64,000 nt of DNA from Pseudopyrenochaeta lycopersici. Its lineage: Eukaryota > Ascomycota > Dothideomycetes > Pleosporales > Pseudopyrenochaetaceae. A program made the translations under genes and the position numbers. The notes under the pieces are model-generated. The model ran no database searches and was not told the origin of the DNA. It saw only the letters and a program-made list of their open reading frames with translations. The stretch lies in assembly GCA_003313425.1 (NCBI GenBank), contig NHZP01000009.1:186001-250000 (forward strand), read 5' to 3'. Shown here piece after piece: positions 22,179 to 32,871 of the stretch. Numbering within the stretch: the first letter of the stretch is position 1; every line of letters starts with the position of its first letter.

Positions 22179-22683
22179 TTAGTCGCTTGAAGCACATCCC
22201 CTACACCCACAGTTCACACATTGAATATCTTGATTTTCCTTCATCTGATCCTTTGGCACACGGCAGATACACGTCGAACGAAAGTTGGTCTCTTTGGTCT
22301 GGATGCAGCGCGTGCAACAAAGCTACCACAAGTTAGAATTCATCCTTGGCTAAAGGTTCGCAAGACGGTCTAAATACCTTCTCATAGCCCTGCTTTTTCC
22401 ACTTCGCGATCAGCATGGCATCTGCATAACCGTTCTTGAGTAGATAGTCATACAGCTGCTTGCTGATGGCCTCCTTCTCGTAGTAAAGGTCGTAAATGTA
22501 TCGCGAGCGCTGGTGGGTGATCTGGAAGATGGGCCACGTCATTTCGTACTTCTTCTTGCCCTCGTGCGAGGCATTTTCGGCGTCCTTCATCTTATTCTGG
22601 AATTCAAGGAGTGTGTCTTCGATATCTTCAAACCCTTCGGGTGGCGCCTTCTTCGAGGCGCGTGCCGTGCGGACTGGTGGCAT
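22179..22683 (-). CDS. BUD31: Pre-mRNA splicing factor BUD31 (G10 family)
   Basis: Exon 1 is 22683-22378 and exon 2 is 22322-22179, joined over a 55-nt intron (GTATTT/GGTAG). Without splicing the frame ends early, in a tail (VFRPSCEP) that looks wrong for the family. The product has 149 residues, the usual size. It reads PPEGFEDIEDTLLEFQ, THQRSRYIYDLYYEKEAIS, AKWKKQGYEK, then the Cys-rich zinc part LCCTRCIQTKE, TCICRVP and CVNCGCRGC. BUD31 is part of the Prp19-associated spliceosome and lies near the U6 snRNA in the catalytic core. The gene is divergent from the NDUFA6 gene, 281 bp away. Confidence 0.96.
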
Positions 22684-22964
22684 GGTTGAGGACGGGCTTG
22701 TTGTATTACGTCGTCGTCGTTGCTGAGGATTGACTATAAGAGTATCCTTGTGGAGTCTCGTCCCTATCCAATCAGAGTTGAACTGGTCGTTAGCCGTACG
22801 TTGGTGAAGGTGGTGCTGCGAGGCAGAAGTTCATCGACAACTTTACAAATGCCTGCGGCGAAAAGTCGCGCTAGGGTCAGGTCTTGGCAAAAGCACTCCA
22901 TCCGAGCCGCATCGTCACTGCACGTCAAGCTCCGCGAAGACTTGAGCTCCACAACACTGCCAAC
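22684..22964. promoter_or_regulatory. Bidirectional promoter, BUD31 / NDUFA6
   Basis: 281 bp separate the divergent start codons of two housekeeping genes. No defined element was recognised. Confidence 0.55.
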
Positions 22965-23759
22965 ATGGTCATCAATCCCACATACCTCGCCCAGCGCACG
23001 CGATCTTGTAAGTAGAACATCTACACAACGCATTGGGGGCGAGGAGTGGCTAACAGAGTCGCAGCGGTCAACTGGAGCGATGCGAAGAAGCGGGTCATTC
23101 ACAGCTACCGGGACTGGCTGCGGTCGGTATGTAACTCCTACATGTCTTACTTCGAGTATGATGGGATTTGAATGGCGTATTTGCTTAGTAGGAGCGAGAG
23201 CGAGCCACAGCGCGACATATGCGGGTAATGGAGCGGAACCAAGCGAATGACGACCTAAAGCAACGACGGAATGATGCTGATTAGCAGTCCTACAGGCGCC
23301 TGAGATTCAAACCATGTACTCACTAAATCTTCCTGTTTCGACACTCCGGACGAAAATGCGGCAAGAATTCGAAAGGCATCGATACGTGAATCAACTGAAG
23401 ACGGTGGACGTACTGCTCTTTAACAGTCACCAGGAATTCCAGGTGCGCATCCAGTGTCCCTAGTCCCTAATGACCCCTCTGGAATAGCCCCAGCGTCATC
23501 AGAGCAAACTCTGCGCTTGAGCTAGGATAAAGGACGCTAGGGATGTGTGCATTGTGTTCGTACTAATTGCCTCCTTAGGAAACTCTCAACTTCTGGAAGC
23601 AGCTATCCCATGTTCTGAAATACTTCCGCGCCGAGGAGGAGCCTAACGCAAGATTGCCGAGCAATTTCATCAACGGCTTTCTGGCGGTATGTATCTATCC
23701 ACCGCGTGCTCCATGGCCACTACTGGACGATGCTGACATGTCATAAGGGCCGCAACTGA
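22965..23759 (+). CDS. NDUFA6: NADH dehydrogenase (complex I) LYR-motif subunit, NDUFA6 / 14.8 kDa type
   Basis: Five exons, found by splicing: 22965-23007, 23065-23126, 23296-23442, 23579-23686 and 23748-23759. The introns have GTAAGT, GTATGT, GTGCGC and GTATGT donors and CAG/TAG/AAG ends, with branch points such as TACTAAT before the fourth exon. All joints keep frame and give 123 residues, the size of the family. It starts [15 protein letters not shown], has the Lys/Arg-rich helix [11 protein letters not shown] (LYR-family position: Y-R-D-W), [15 protein letters not shown], the basic helix [17 protein letters not shown] and [18 protein letters not shown], and ends GFLAGRN. LYR proteins bind acyl carrier protein; this subunit sits at the foot of the complex I matrix arm. 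The short exons explain why no long open frame marks the gene. Confidence 0.93.
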
Positions 23760-23918
23760 TCAACTTGACCATCCAGGGGCAGAATTTAAGGAAATAAAAA
23801 GGTTGTACATAGCCAGAAGCAATACCATTTCTCTTTCCGTGCACCAGTTTGAAATGCAAACAATGAACGCCCACCACAAATGCTTGAATTGAGCACTCCT
23901 TCTTAGATGCCCGTGTGC

Positions 23919-24523
23919 CTACTCCTCCATCTTGTTCACAAAGTCATCCCTTGAGATCTTGAACTTTTCCTCTACAACATCACACATAGCCATCAGGTCC
24001 TCGAGGCCCTTCTCAAGCACAGTGTATACACTGACGCCATCTATGCTGGACATTAGATCCTGTGTCTGACCGAAGTGACGGAACTACGTAAGGCTTACCA
24101 TATGTTTGGATGCGCAAGTTCATCTTGGCTTCTGAGGGATGTGGAATTGAGTAACCACAGAACTCGACGTCAGGACTTTTGAGCAGTTAGCTACAATTCA
24201 CTCTACGTACTGATTCCCAGTCCCTAGGAAACAGCAATTTGATAAACACCACGGTTTGGAAGGTGTTACACTCACTTCTTCATTATGGTATATCGGAGTG
24301 CATTTCCTAGCGTGTGATCCTCGCCATCAAACTGGAATGATGCTGCGGTTTCTGTTGCGCCAGATAGCTGTCTCGGATCAGCCTGTCGTGCTTGGTACCA
24401 TTAATATGCTTGACTCACGACTCGTATTCTGTCACGGTCTACCGATGGGTCAATCTCCTCGTCTGTCGCTGACGTTGGGTCGAGAATCTGGACCTGTGTC
24501 TGTTCTTGCGTTGCGCCGGGCAT
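23919..24523 (-). CDS. RPC19: RNA polymerase I and III shared subunit AC19 (RPC19)
   Basis: Four exons on the minus strand: 24523-24419, 24367-24276, 24175-24099 and 24040-23919. Donors are GTGAGT, GTGAGT and GTAAGC; acceptors CAG, AAG and TAG. The product has 131 residues. It contains [45 protein letters not shown] and a helix [23 protein letters not shown] separates it from the Pol II homologue RPB11. AC19 pairs with AC40 to form the assembly platform of RNA polymerases I and III. The gene converges on NDUFA6 (159 bp) and is divergent from HIS3 (368 bp). Confidence 0.95.
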
Positions 24524-24891
24524 TTTGAGAAGAGGTTGCGTGCACTTTAAACTGGAAGCTTTTGCGCATCCAGACTCACTCTCTCACACTTGCACTTATT
24601 GCGTGTATACTCTTTGTAGCGAGATTCGCTTTGGTGGAGGCGTACCTGCGATATCAAAAACTTTTGCGGCTTTGGTTCGGCGAATCGGTGGTTGGTCACG
24701 CTTTTCGCAACCCTTGCAGCTCTGGCCATGACGTGGGGTGTGTGGAACACCCCTCCAATAGCGCTCCACGGCGAACTTTTTATTCATTTCACTCGCACTT
24801 TCATACCAGCAATTGACTCATTTCAGATCACATACTCAACTACCCACAAACACTACACCATCGACCAAGGGGAAGCCTACCAATCGCTACG
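24524..24891. promoter_or_regulatory. Bidirectional promoter, RPC19 / HIS3
   Basis: 368 bp between divergent starts. It contains a TGACTCA site near HIS3 (24814-24820). Confidence 0.6.
24814..24820. promoter_or_regulatory. TGACTCA (Gcn4/CpcA-type) site upstream of HIS3
   Basis: A perfect cross-pathway control element 72 bp before the HIS3 ATG. HIS3 is a classic target of Gcn4/CpcA in other ascomycetes. Confidence 0.65.
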
Positions 24892-25596
24892 ATGCCACGA
24901 ACCTGCGCCCTCAACCGCGACACTAACGAGACGAAGATACAAGTCTCTATTAACCTCGATGGTGGCGAACTCGAAGCGTACGAACACAGCGACTTCTGGG
25001 CTGCTCTCGATAAAAAGAATCTCAACGGTGAAGGCGAGAAAATCGAGAAGGACCATGCCACACAAAAGTCGTCAAGTCAAGAGATTTCAGTTGACACCGG
25101 CATCGGCTTCCTCGACCACATGATTCACGCCCTTGCAAAGCACGCTGGCTGGAGTTTACGGATACGGTGTAAGGGTGACTTACATATCGACGATCACCAC
25201 ACGAGCGAGGATGCGTGCCTAGCACTCGGCACAGCGTTTAAGAATGCCTTGCAAGGATCCACCGGGTTAGCAAGGTTTGGACACGCATACGCGCCGCTTG
25301 ACGAGGCGCTATCGAGAGTTGTTATCGATTTGTCCAATAGGCCGTATAGTGTTGTTGATTTGGGATTGAAGCGAGAGAAGATCGGAGACTTGAGCTGCGA
25401 GATGATTCCACATTGTTTTCAGAGTTTCGCGCAGGCTAGTGGGACAACACTGCATGTCGATTGTATACGAGGTGAAAATGATCATCATCGTGCAGAAAGC
25501 GCATTCAAGGCTCTTGCTATAGCCATAAGGAATGCGACGACGGTTGTTAAACAATGGGAGGGCGAGGTCAGGAGTACAAAGGGTGTGTTGTACTAG
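24892..25596 (+). CDS. HIS3: Imidazoleglycerol-phosphate dehydratase
   Basis: One exon, 234 residues from the ATG at 24892. It reads [14 protein letters not shown], the metal-binding [29 protein letters not shown], a basic-aromatic stretch [16 protein letters not shown], and the second His motif [15 protein letters not shown]. These are the two manganese-site repeats of the family. The enzyme dehydrates imidazole-glycerol phosphate to imidazole-acetol phosphate, the sixth step of histidine synthesis. An insert of about 30 residues ([20 protein letters not shown] and following) near position 40 is usual in filamentous ascomycetes. A TGACTCA element lies 72 bp upstream. Confidence 0.97.
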   Translation: MPRTCALNRDTNETKIQVSINLDGGELEAYEHSDFWAALDKKNLNGEGEKIEKDHATQKSSSQEISVDTGIGFLDHMIHALAKHAGWSLRIRCKGDLHIDDHHTSEDACLALGTAFKNALQGSTGLARFGHAYAPLDEALSRVVIDLSNRPYSVVDLGLKREKIGDLSCEMIPHCFQSFAQASGTTLHVDCIRGENDHHRAESAFKALAIAIRNATTVVKQWEGEVRSTKGVLY

Positions 25597-27189
25597 ATGA
25601 CGAACTGCAACTTGAAATTTCCCTCTGAATCCAAAAAGCAACAACGAAGACATGTTTAATTCCGATTGAATATCTATATATCTGTGTTCCTTTCATTAAG
25701 GTCGGAGCAGCGGATGACTCCAGTCGCATATCAGCTAACTTCACAGGCCCTTCATCTACCTCGTCTCCAGGACCGACGAAACCATGGAAATCTTACCTTC
25801 CGACCCAACAGACGAGTCTGGTGGCACGGTAGCCTCTAAAACTATGGTCAACTTCCCTAGACCACTGCTATTCTGACTAGCGTTATCAACCACAGCAATT
25901 TCTGATCCCTATCCTTTCTGCTTAAATCCAGGTCCACTTCTTCATATTTGCTGGACTTCTTCTCCTACTTTTGTGCCTCACTTATCCGATCTTGCCTATC
26001 CTCTTAAATGAGGTGTATGATGTTTCGCACTGCGTTTTACAACTTCCTGTGTCACTAATCGATCTTTATCTGGTGAGATTCGGTTCGTAATGTGAGCGCG
26101 CATGAGAAAACCTTGGAGATCCTGCAATGCTTCTAGTCTTCTCCTCGCCGGATGGTTTTCAAATCTGCCCAAAGGATCTACTTTTACCCGCAGATCCCTC
26201 TTAATCAAGGTTGAATCTTTAGTAGACTACTTTCCCGTTTACACAAATAGCCAATCATGCAGTGGCACTCAGTCGCCGAATGCCCCCTCATACAACAACC
26301 ATATCCACCCTTTGGGTCTGGATTTGGTCAGTCTTCCCAGAACTTTCTGCATCAATTGAATAGTCCAACACTGACCATTGGTTATCATCATATCATCCTC
26401 TCGAGGACAGGCGCTCGTATCGTGGGTTTCTTTCGGGTCGGAGAACTTGGTCAACTTTAATAACACAAACCAATTAATTATCGCAGAATAACAGTTTTGG
26501 TGCGGTTTCACCATTGGTCAAGGATTCTGACGGTGGTTAAGGACTCAAGTCCATAGATGTTGGTCATCCAGTGCCTCGGCAGTTTGACGGCTGGCAACGA
26601 AAACTAATGTTGGACGCATATCTCTTGTGGAATTGTGGATGGAAATCATTTGTGGGTAAAAGCCGGTGCTTGATGGTGTTTGAACTTTGGCGTTGGCCGT
26701 CGAAGGTTCGTTTCAACGTTGTAAACAGACCTTGGGTGGATTCGCCACAAAGAAGACATGATGCACACAATAACTCGGCCATTTGACTATGTTGATTGAC
26801 AAAATTTGGTATTGAGTGCTCCTGTTGATGACGCAAATTGCAGACTCATCTTCCAACCAGTCACTTCTAACGCCTTACCATTCTCCACTGTTCAATGCCA
26901 ACACCAGTAACGGAACCGCGAGGCCGTTTGCATTCACGATTCAAGCTTCCCAAATCCGAGTGTACTGATACTCAATCATATTAAAGGGTAAAGCGGATGT
27001 AGCAATCAGTGAGTTGAAAGGAGCCTAGAATCGTTGCCAACTATTAGCACCTACTACCCCAAACACCAATCATATTAAAATAGCAAGGAGCCTCCTTGAG
27101 TATGAACATTAAATAACTAATTTTCTAAGATGATTTCTGTTTTTACTTGTCTCCTGAGGGAGGTCAGAGAAACTGTGGAAAACAGCTCA
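25597..27189. other. Intergenic, no supported gene
   Basis: About 1.6 kb with AT-rich patches. Open frames reach 90 codons on either strand, without domain or spliceable continuation. Confidence 0.5.
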
Positions 27190-27729
27190 TCACACTGGGT
27201 ATTGAATCTGGCCAGGTTCACCATCAAATCGTTGAGGCCCTATGGCTTTCGCACACGCTTCTTCCTTTAACCCCGCTTCCCACAGTTTACAAGCTTGATT
27301 AACAATCTGATCCATAACTGATGGCCACTCATCAAGCACTTGCCCGGCAACCTGTGTTGCTACTTCTTTGTTTCTCTCTGCCTGGGTCTTCCCATTGGCA
27401 TCTGACACTCTATCCTGTACGAAAATTGCTGCTACAGCAAGTGCTCTAGCCCAAGCTTTTCCGCTCTCGGTTGCGAGCGTGTTGTTTGAATCAAAAGGAT
27501 AGCCATGAGCTTTGGATATAGACTGGAATAAAGCCGAAGTGGTGGTATTTTTGCAATCTTCGAGAAAACTTTCATACAGATTCCGCTTGGTGCGATAATC
27601 GGGGTGGTGGAGAGTGTCGGTTGTCCCAGGTACTAACTTCCACAAATAGACCAAGAGTTCCCTCCTACGGATATTGCGCACTGGGATGTCCACGATCTGG
27701 GCCCACGTGCTTTGATTTTGTGGCGGCAT
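27190..27729 (-). CDS. Hypothetical protein, 179 residues
   Basis: An open frame with an ATG at 27729 (MPPQNQSTWAQIVDIPVRNIRRR). The frame extends a further 25 codons but only to a GTG. The sequence is helical-looking and balanced in charge: WKLVPGTTDTLHH, YESFLEDCKNTTTSALF, SGKAWARALAVAAIF and NQACKLWEAGLKEEACAKAIG. No signal, membrane segment or known family was recognised. Its composition looks more like protein than the other frames in this gene-poor stretch, but it could still be chance. It sits between two gaps of about 1.5 kb. Confidence 0.45.
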   Translation of the reverse strand: MPPQNQSTWAQIVDIPVRNIRRRELLVYLWKLVPGTTDTLHHPDYRTKRNLYESFLEDCKNTTTSALFQSISKAHGYPFDSNNTLATESGKAWARALAVAAIFVQDRVSDANGKTQAERNKEVATQVAGQVLDEWPSVMDQIVNQACKLWEAGLKEEACAKAIGPQRFDGEPGQIQYPV

Positions 27730-29232
27730 AGGTTCCTTGTTAATTTGGACCGAGGTTATAGTAGAAAGTAAGTTAGAATGCTTTGTGAGAGTGTAAATGT
27801 GCACACACGACTCCTATGCCATGTCTTCAGGCCATTCAAAGCACAAAATGGGAAGTACCTGTCGGAAGAGCTTTCTCACAAAATATTGGAGAGCAATATA
27901 ATTAACGCTACAGTCATATAGTGACTTCTATGTATGAGCAGGTGGAGAGAAAGTGACATGTTGTGAGTCGGGCACCGCATTATCGTTGTCATACCTTTAG
28001 GAACGAGCGCAGTGAAACCCAAAGGAGAACTTACGGTTCGACAAAAGACATCCATTCTTCGAACCATCCTAATTGGACAATCCCCAAAGAGAATAGGTAT
28101 ACGCAGGATGTTTCTTATATATTTTGCTGATCAAAATACTGAAAGACGATGAACTCAACCAATGCCTGTTGAGCTGCATGACTCCTTGTCAGAGCCGTAG
28201 CAATGGAACTGTGCCACAGATCTATTCATTGCATTTACTGTTCTCGCATTCTATACAGTGATAGTCTTAAGTCGTTTAGTTGTTACATTGCATCAACATC
28301 TCCAGTCATTCGATGATTGTATGCAGCAGTATCCTCGCCAAATCTACCATATCGTTCAAGTTTGGGACACGTATTAAGAAATAATACAAACCAAGTTCTC
28401 GCAAATACGATCGCTCCTCTCCACTCCAAAAATCGGTCGCCTAGATCTCACCCTGATAGCTGGTAGAACAACTTCAAGGCAATTGCTCAGCCACGAGAGT
28501 CAAATAGAAGTCTGATTGCTTTGACTATTTCTTTTTTGCTGCAGCTCACTGGCATTTCTCTGAGCTTATGAATGCCTGCTCGCAATTTCGTCATTCTCGT
28601 TCATCACAACCCAAATAAAAGGCATCAAAACCTTCTTGTGACTGGAGGATTTGGTATCAATTGGAATATAATGTCACTGGTGGCGGATGATGAAGATGTA
28701 AGTCCTCGGGAAGGGTATATTATTTGGAGTCCCTGGCGCAACGTAGAGATGACTTCTACTTGGTTTCTTTGACCATCATGTACCGTTTGGGCGATATAAC
28801 CTGTGCGTTCATTTGGCTCGACATCATAGACCCAAAACAGCAAAGGCTATAGATGATGGCAACAAGCTCAACGTGGTGAACGCAAAAGGCCCACATTGCG
28901 CCACAGGGCCTCTGATGGTAGACTAAAGGTTCGCGATAATTTCATGGAAATGAAGCACCGAACATTGCAATGTGAATCACAATTGTAGGAAGCACAGGAA
29001 CGCGTGTCAGGAGCCAATGAGCAGCATTTGAATATCTAAATAGTGCCCAGAGAGAGAGAGAGAGCGTTCTGCAACTGTATAATCACTCAAATGCGAGTTG
29101 ATAGGCTTGAATTGGTATGAGTAGTGGCCGCGTGACAATATTAATGTTTTGCATATCGTGCGATGCGGCCCCGCAACGCCTACAATGCAACACCGCTGAT
29201 AGATCCAAGCATAGTTACAAAACAAATAATAA
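27730..29232. other. Intergenic, no supported gene
   Basis: About 1.5 kb, AT-rich. It holds an (AG)8 microsatellite at 29049-29064 and short frames without content. Confidence 0.5.
29049..29064. repeat. (AG)8 microsatellite
   Basis: Eight perfect AG units in non-coding sequence downstream of the AP-2 mu gene. Confidence 0.9.
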
Positions 29233-30654
29233 TCAAAATCTGTAGAAGTTAGCGGAGAACATGTAGATGCCTTCAAGTGTAACGGCCTACCGTATCTCAT
29301 AATTGCCCGCCCTCGTCATATACCGTACCCATTTCACACTGCTGTAGTTACTCTTCTCAAATACTTTCAAATATCGCACTAGCAGACCAGAACTTGTGAA
29401 CATCAATAACGAGAAGCTAAGACTGAGTGGAGGTCTTGACCAAGCTTTCTGATTCGTCATGCTCGTCAAGCTCGCCTCTGCACTCAGCACGAATTCGCTC
29501 TGGCCCGTAAAGCGGGGGATTTTCCAAACAATGTTGTTGTGTTCGGGCTCGTACTTTGCTTTTCCCTGTGACGTGCGTTCGGTGATGCGTGCAGTATTGA
29601 GAGGTGTCGGTATCCGTACAACGACGTTTGTGGCGAAAAGCTTTGAGCCGTAATTGGCACGAACGGCGATGCTATACTCGACCTTGGTCTTGCCGACTTC
29701 ATTGACAATGGCATGGACTTTGAATGGGAGATTGACGTTCTCAGTCGCACGGTATCGCATCAGCTCAAATTCGCCGTCTGGCGGAACAAAAGATATGATC
29801 CTATCTGCGTCGAATTTACCAAGCTTGACGCATTGGTGGAATTGGCAGTCTTCAAGAGTGACGCTGCCCGCTGCTGCTCTTGTTGCTTTTGCGCCTGCCT
29901 TATTGCCTGACGGCTGCTGGAGATGGTCTTCGCCGAGTGTTAATCGGTCGTTGAGCCCGAACTTGCATTCTGGTGTTCCTGATAGATATGCTCGCATTAT
30001 AATCTGTCCATTCACATCTGCTCGTAGCACAGTTCCGGTCGCAGACATGAGCAGGTTCACATCCTCAATTACGTCGACAAAGGCTTCATTCTTGCGGTAC
30101 TTGATATCGGCTCGTCGCCATGAGAGCGCACCTGTTGCTTGCATCGTGATCTTGGACGAGTCCTCCTGCATCAAGATTAGCGGTCGCTTCCCCACTGGGT
30201 ATGGAAACACATAAGCTGGGCTTACCATGGCTCTTTCAGACTTGACACCCTCTGTTGTGATGTACATCTTCAGCGTGTCTGTCTCGGTATTTTGCGGGTA
30301 TCCAAAGTCTAGAATCTCATCCAGCAGCTCATACACTAGTACGAAATTGTTCTTCACAGCCTCCTCGTCGAACTTTCCAAAATATGCTTTCCCCAATCCC
30401 ACCAGCCGGTAGAGAAACTCGAAGACGAGCGCTGCATTCGCATTGCTCTTCGTCACCGCCACCAAATATATGTTCTCGTGCTTAACATGACTAAAGGTGG
30501 TCGAGCCAAGGGTCAGGATTGGCGAGCGTACTTGAGCGTTGGATATGACTTGAATGCGGAAGACGTCGGCGAGGCGGGGGCGGCAGTCATTGCGGAACGC
30601 GCGAAATATGAGATTCTCGCCTTTTTGATTGAATATGAGGATTCCGGAGAGCAT
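29233..30654 (-). CDS. APM4: AP-2 clathrin adaptor complex, mu subunit
   Basis: Two exons: 30654-29291 and a 7-nt last exon 29239-29233 (ATTTTGA), joined over a 51-nt intron with GTAGGC donor, GCTAACTT branch point and CTACAG end. This gives 456 residues ending NYEIRF, as expected for mu chains. The ATG at 30654 (MLSGILIFNQKGENLIFRA) is the family start; the frame above it is leader. The longin-like N-terminal part has RSPILTLGSTTFSHVKHENIYLVAVTKSN and VYELLDEILDFGYPQ. The C-terminal mu-homology domain has SWRRADIKYRKNEAFVDVIE and NNIVWKIPRFTGQSE. VRSP and the SHVK string place it with AP-2 rather than AP-1. It sorts cargo into endocytic coats at the plasma membrane. Confidence 0.93.
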
Positions 30655-31260
30655 GATGGAGGCGAAGAACAGGGTGAGCGCGTTGCCGCAGTGGATTGGG
30701 TGCGCCGCAATGTTTGATATGCTGATGCTGAGCTCCCCCAAAAGCCGCGGGAGTGAGGAGACCGGAGCCCTGTTCGCTAGCGGTATGCAAGAGCCCCCAA
30801 CTGTTCTAAGCTAAATATGGACACGGCCAAGTTGCCTCATGAAAGCAGGTTCAAATACCAGACATGTGCATTTCTGGCTGGCGCCAACCTCTAGTGGCTT
30901 CTCGTAGGATGCTGTCTTCCATCGAGGAGCCGGCGTTGCGCGACTGAGTCGCCGAGTGCGTGAAGAAGTCACGGAAAACACGCTTGTACATATTAGATTG
31001 CAAAAGCTAAATGAACCACTTTGCGCCCACTGTCGCCCTGCGTTCATATTTTACATGGTCATTCCACACATAAATTTCTTCTACTGGGCTACAACAGGCA
31101 AATGCCGACACCATGAAAGTAACTGCGACATGAACTTCTTCAGCTCCGAACTTGGGTCTTAGGGTAATGACGGTCTGCAATGGGACAAAGCACAGCGGTG
31201 AGGAATCTATTCATTTACTGTTACAGAATTTGTACATGGTAAATGCAAAGTGGTTCTAGA
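30655..31260. other. Intergenic, tandem minus-strand genes
   Basis: 606 bp between the AP-2 mu start and the uL5m stop. It must include the AP-2 mu promoter. No further element was recognised. Confidence 0.5.
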
Positions 31261-32416
31261 TCAGTCATTGAGCTTGCCATAGAACGGCAGGCCAATAGCC
31301 TGAAGGAGAAGTCGTGCATCCTTGTTGCTCGTGGCGTTGGTTCCAATGGTGATGTGGCACCCTGGTATCATCTTGGGTGGGTAGCTAGCACGAGTTAGCA
31401 TCGACATAGCTGGAGGCGCTGCTCAAACTGCTTACGCGTCGTAATTGACTTCGATCTCCGGGAAGAGGGCAAGTTGATCTGGGGTGAGGCCGAAGGTCAT
31501 GTTGCCGTGGCCGTCACCGGATGAGCCTGGCACGCCCTTCCATTCTTTAATCTTGGGCAAGACGACATCGATGAGTTTCGCCAAGAAATCTTGGGCGTCT
31601 TCTCGCTCCATGGTGGAGGTTACTGAGACGTATCTGCCCTGACGCAGCCCCCAGCCTACCACATTATGCCTTGCTTTGTGCGATACAGCGCGCACATTTG
31701 TGATTGCCTGCAAGATCATACCGGCAACGTGCATATTTGCGCTGTTTTCCTGCGCTTCGGGCACCATTGAGTGAATTGTGACGCTTGTGATTTTGGGGAC
31801 GTTGCGGAAGGTGCGCGGTTCGTTGAGCAAGCGCAGGACTTCACCCTTGCCTCGGGGGGGCCGTAAGGGGCGGTTCTTGAAGTATGGCGAGTCACCAGTC
31901 CATTGCCGCAGCCTCTGCTCCGTCTTGGGGGCTTGGTAGCCCGGGGGGTAGTGCTGGTATGTGAGTGTGAGCAGATCGGGGGCGATTGTGCTCTGGTACG
32001 TTTGTTCGAGGCGGGGCAGACTGAAGGGGCCGGGCTGGAAGAGTCGCGACGATGGATCTGACTCTGGTGGGGGCTGGTGGGGATGAAGAGGGCCACGGTA
32101 ATATTTGGGCGAGCGGTACTGGTATCTTCACCAAGTCAGCCGGCACCTTGGACCGCCGCATGCAAAGGACCTCGTACCTGCTGGGCGGGAGTTGCTTGTT
32201 CCCACGCCGCCTCAGCCTGCTCCGTGCTACGGGGTCATAGTCCTTCACCAGGTCTGCAGATGGCGGTGGCACCTCGAGCGACGATGAGACTTCCACTTGG
32301 CTGGCTGCCGCGGACGAGACATTACGGCGGCAGAGGGGCTGCAGGGCGCGAACAGCAGGCCTGGCATCTCTGCACAAGGCGCTGGTTGCCCGCAATGGCA
32401 GTTCGCGCAACGCCAT
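31261..32416 (-). CDS. MRPL7: Mitochondrial large-subunit ribosomal protein uL5m
   Basis: Three exons: 32416-32178, 32125-31436 and 31384-31261. Intron 1 (52 nt) ends at GTGAAG; a second AG 7 nt further on would break the frame. Intron 2 (51 nt) has GTAAGC, GCTAACTC and CTAG. The product has 350 residues. The first 60, rich in Arg/Ala/Ser (MALRELPLRATSALCRDARP), are a mitochondrial presequence. The uL5 core follows: NVPKITSVTIHSMV, ANMHVAGMILQAIT, RQGRYVSVTSTMEREDAQDFL, FGLTPDQLALFPEIEVNYDA and IPGCHITIGTNAT. The linker with KYYRGPLHPHQPPPESD is specific to fungal forms. uL5 contacts 5S-like structures and the central protuberance of the large subunit. Confidence 0.92.
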
Positions 32417-32871
32417 GGCCGTCTGATGTCGATTGGGGATGGGGTTGCGCCGAGACAGAGAGCTCACAAAGTCTCGACTGCACTTTTGCAGCCATGCACG
32501 CGAGGCGCGATCGCCGCAGGGATCCGCCACGGCTCCATCTGCCAATAGACCAATAGGCTACCCCACTTGTCCGCACCCGCCTCAACACCACCCAGTTCAC
32601 CACTTGTGCGGCTGACCGCGATCGTGCTACTCACACGTCTCTGGGGCCCCTTCCGTCGCCGTCTTTCTGCCCACCGGCAGTTCCACTCTCTTTGGGCTGC
32701 GCTTTCCCCCGGCTGGCACTCTCGACTGCCCCCCCCACCTGCCTCACCACTTGCCTGCCTGTTCGACGTCGAGCTTGCTGCCTACCCCGCTACCCACTCG
32801 GCCGCCCTTGTCACGCCAGCGGCCGCACTCCCTCTCCTGGATGGGTGTCAACAACCGCCGCCGCCAGCATA
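32417..32871. promoter_or_regulatory. Bidirectional promoter, uL5m / ubiquitin protease
   Basis: 455 bp between divergent starts. It is strongly CT-rich on the plus strand from about 32620, typical of a fungal promoter/leader. Confidence 0.55.

Noticed and set aside
29654..30214. Plus-strand frame of 186 codons inside AP-2 mu
   Set aside because: It is antisense to a conserved gene and shows no domain.
32077..32556. Plus-strand frame of 159 codons over the uL5m 5' exons
   Set aside because: It is antisense to the mitochondrial ribosomal protein gene, whose splicing and family motifs are clear.
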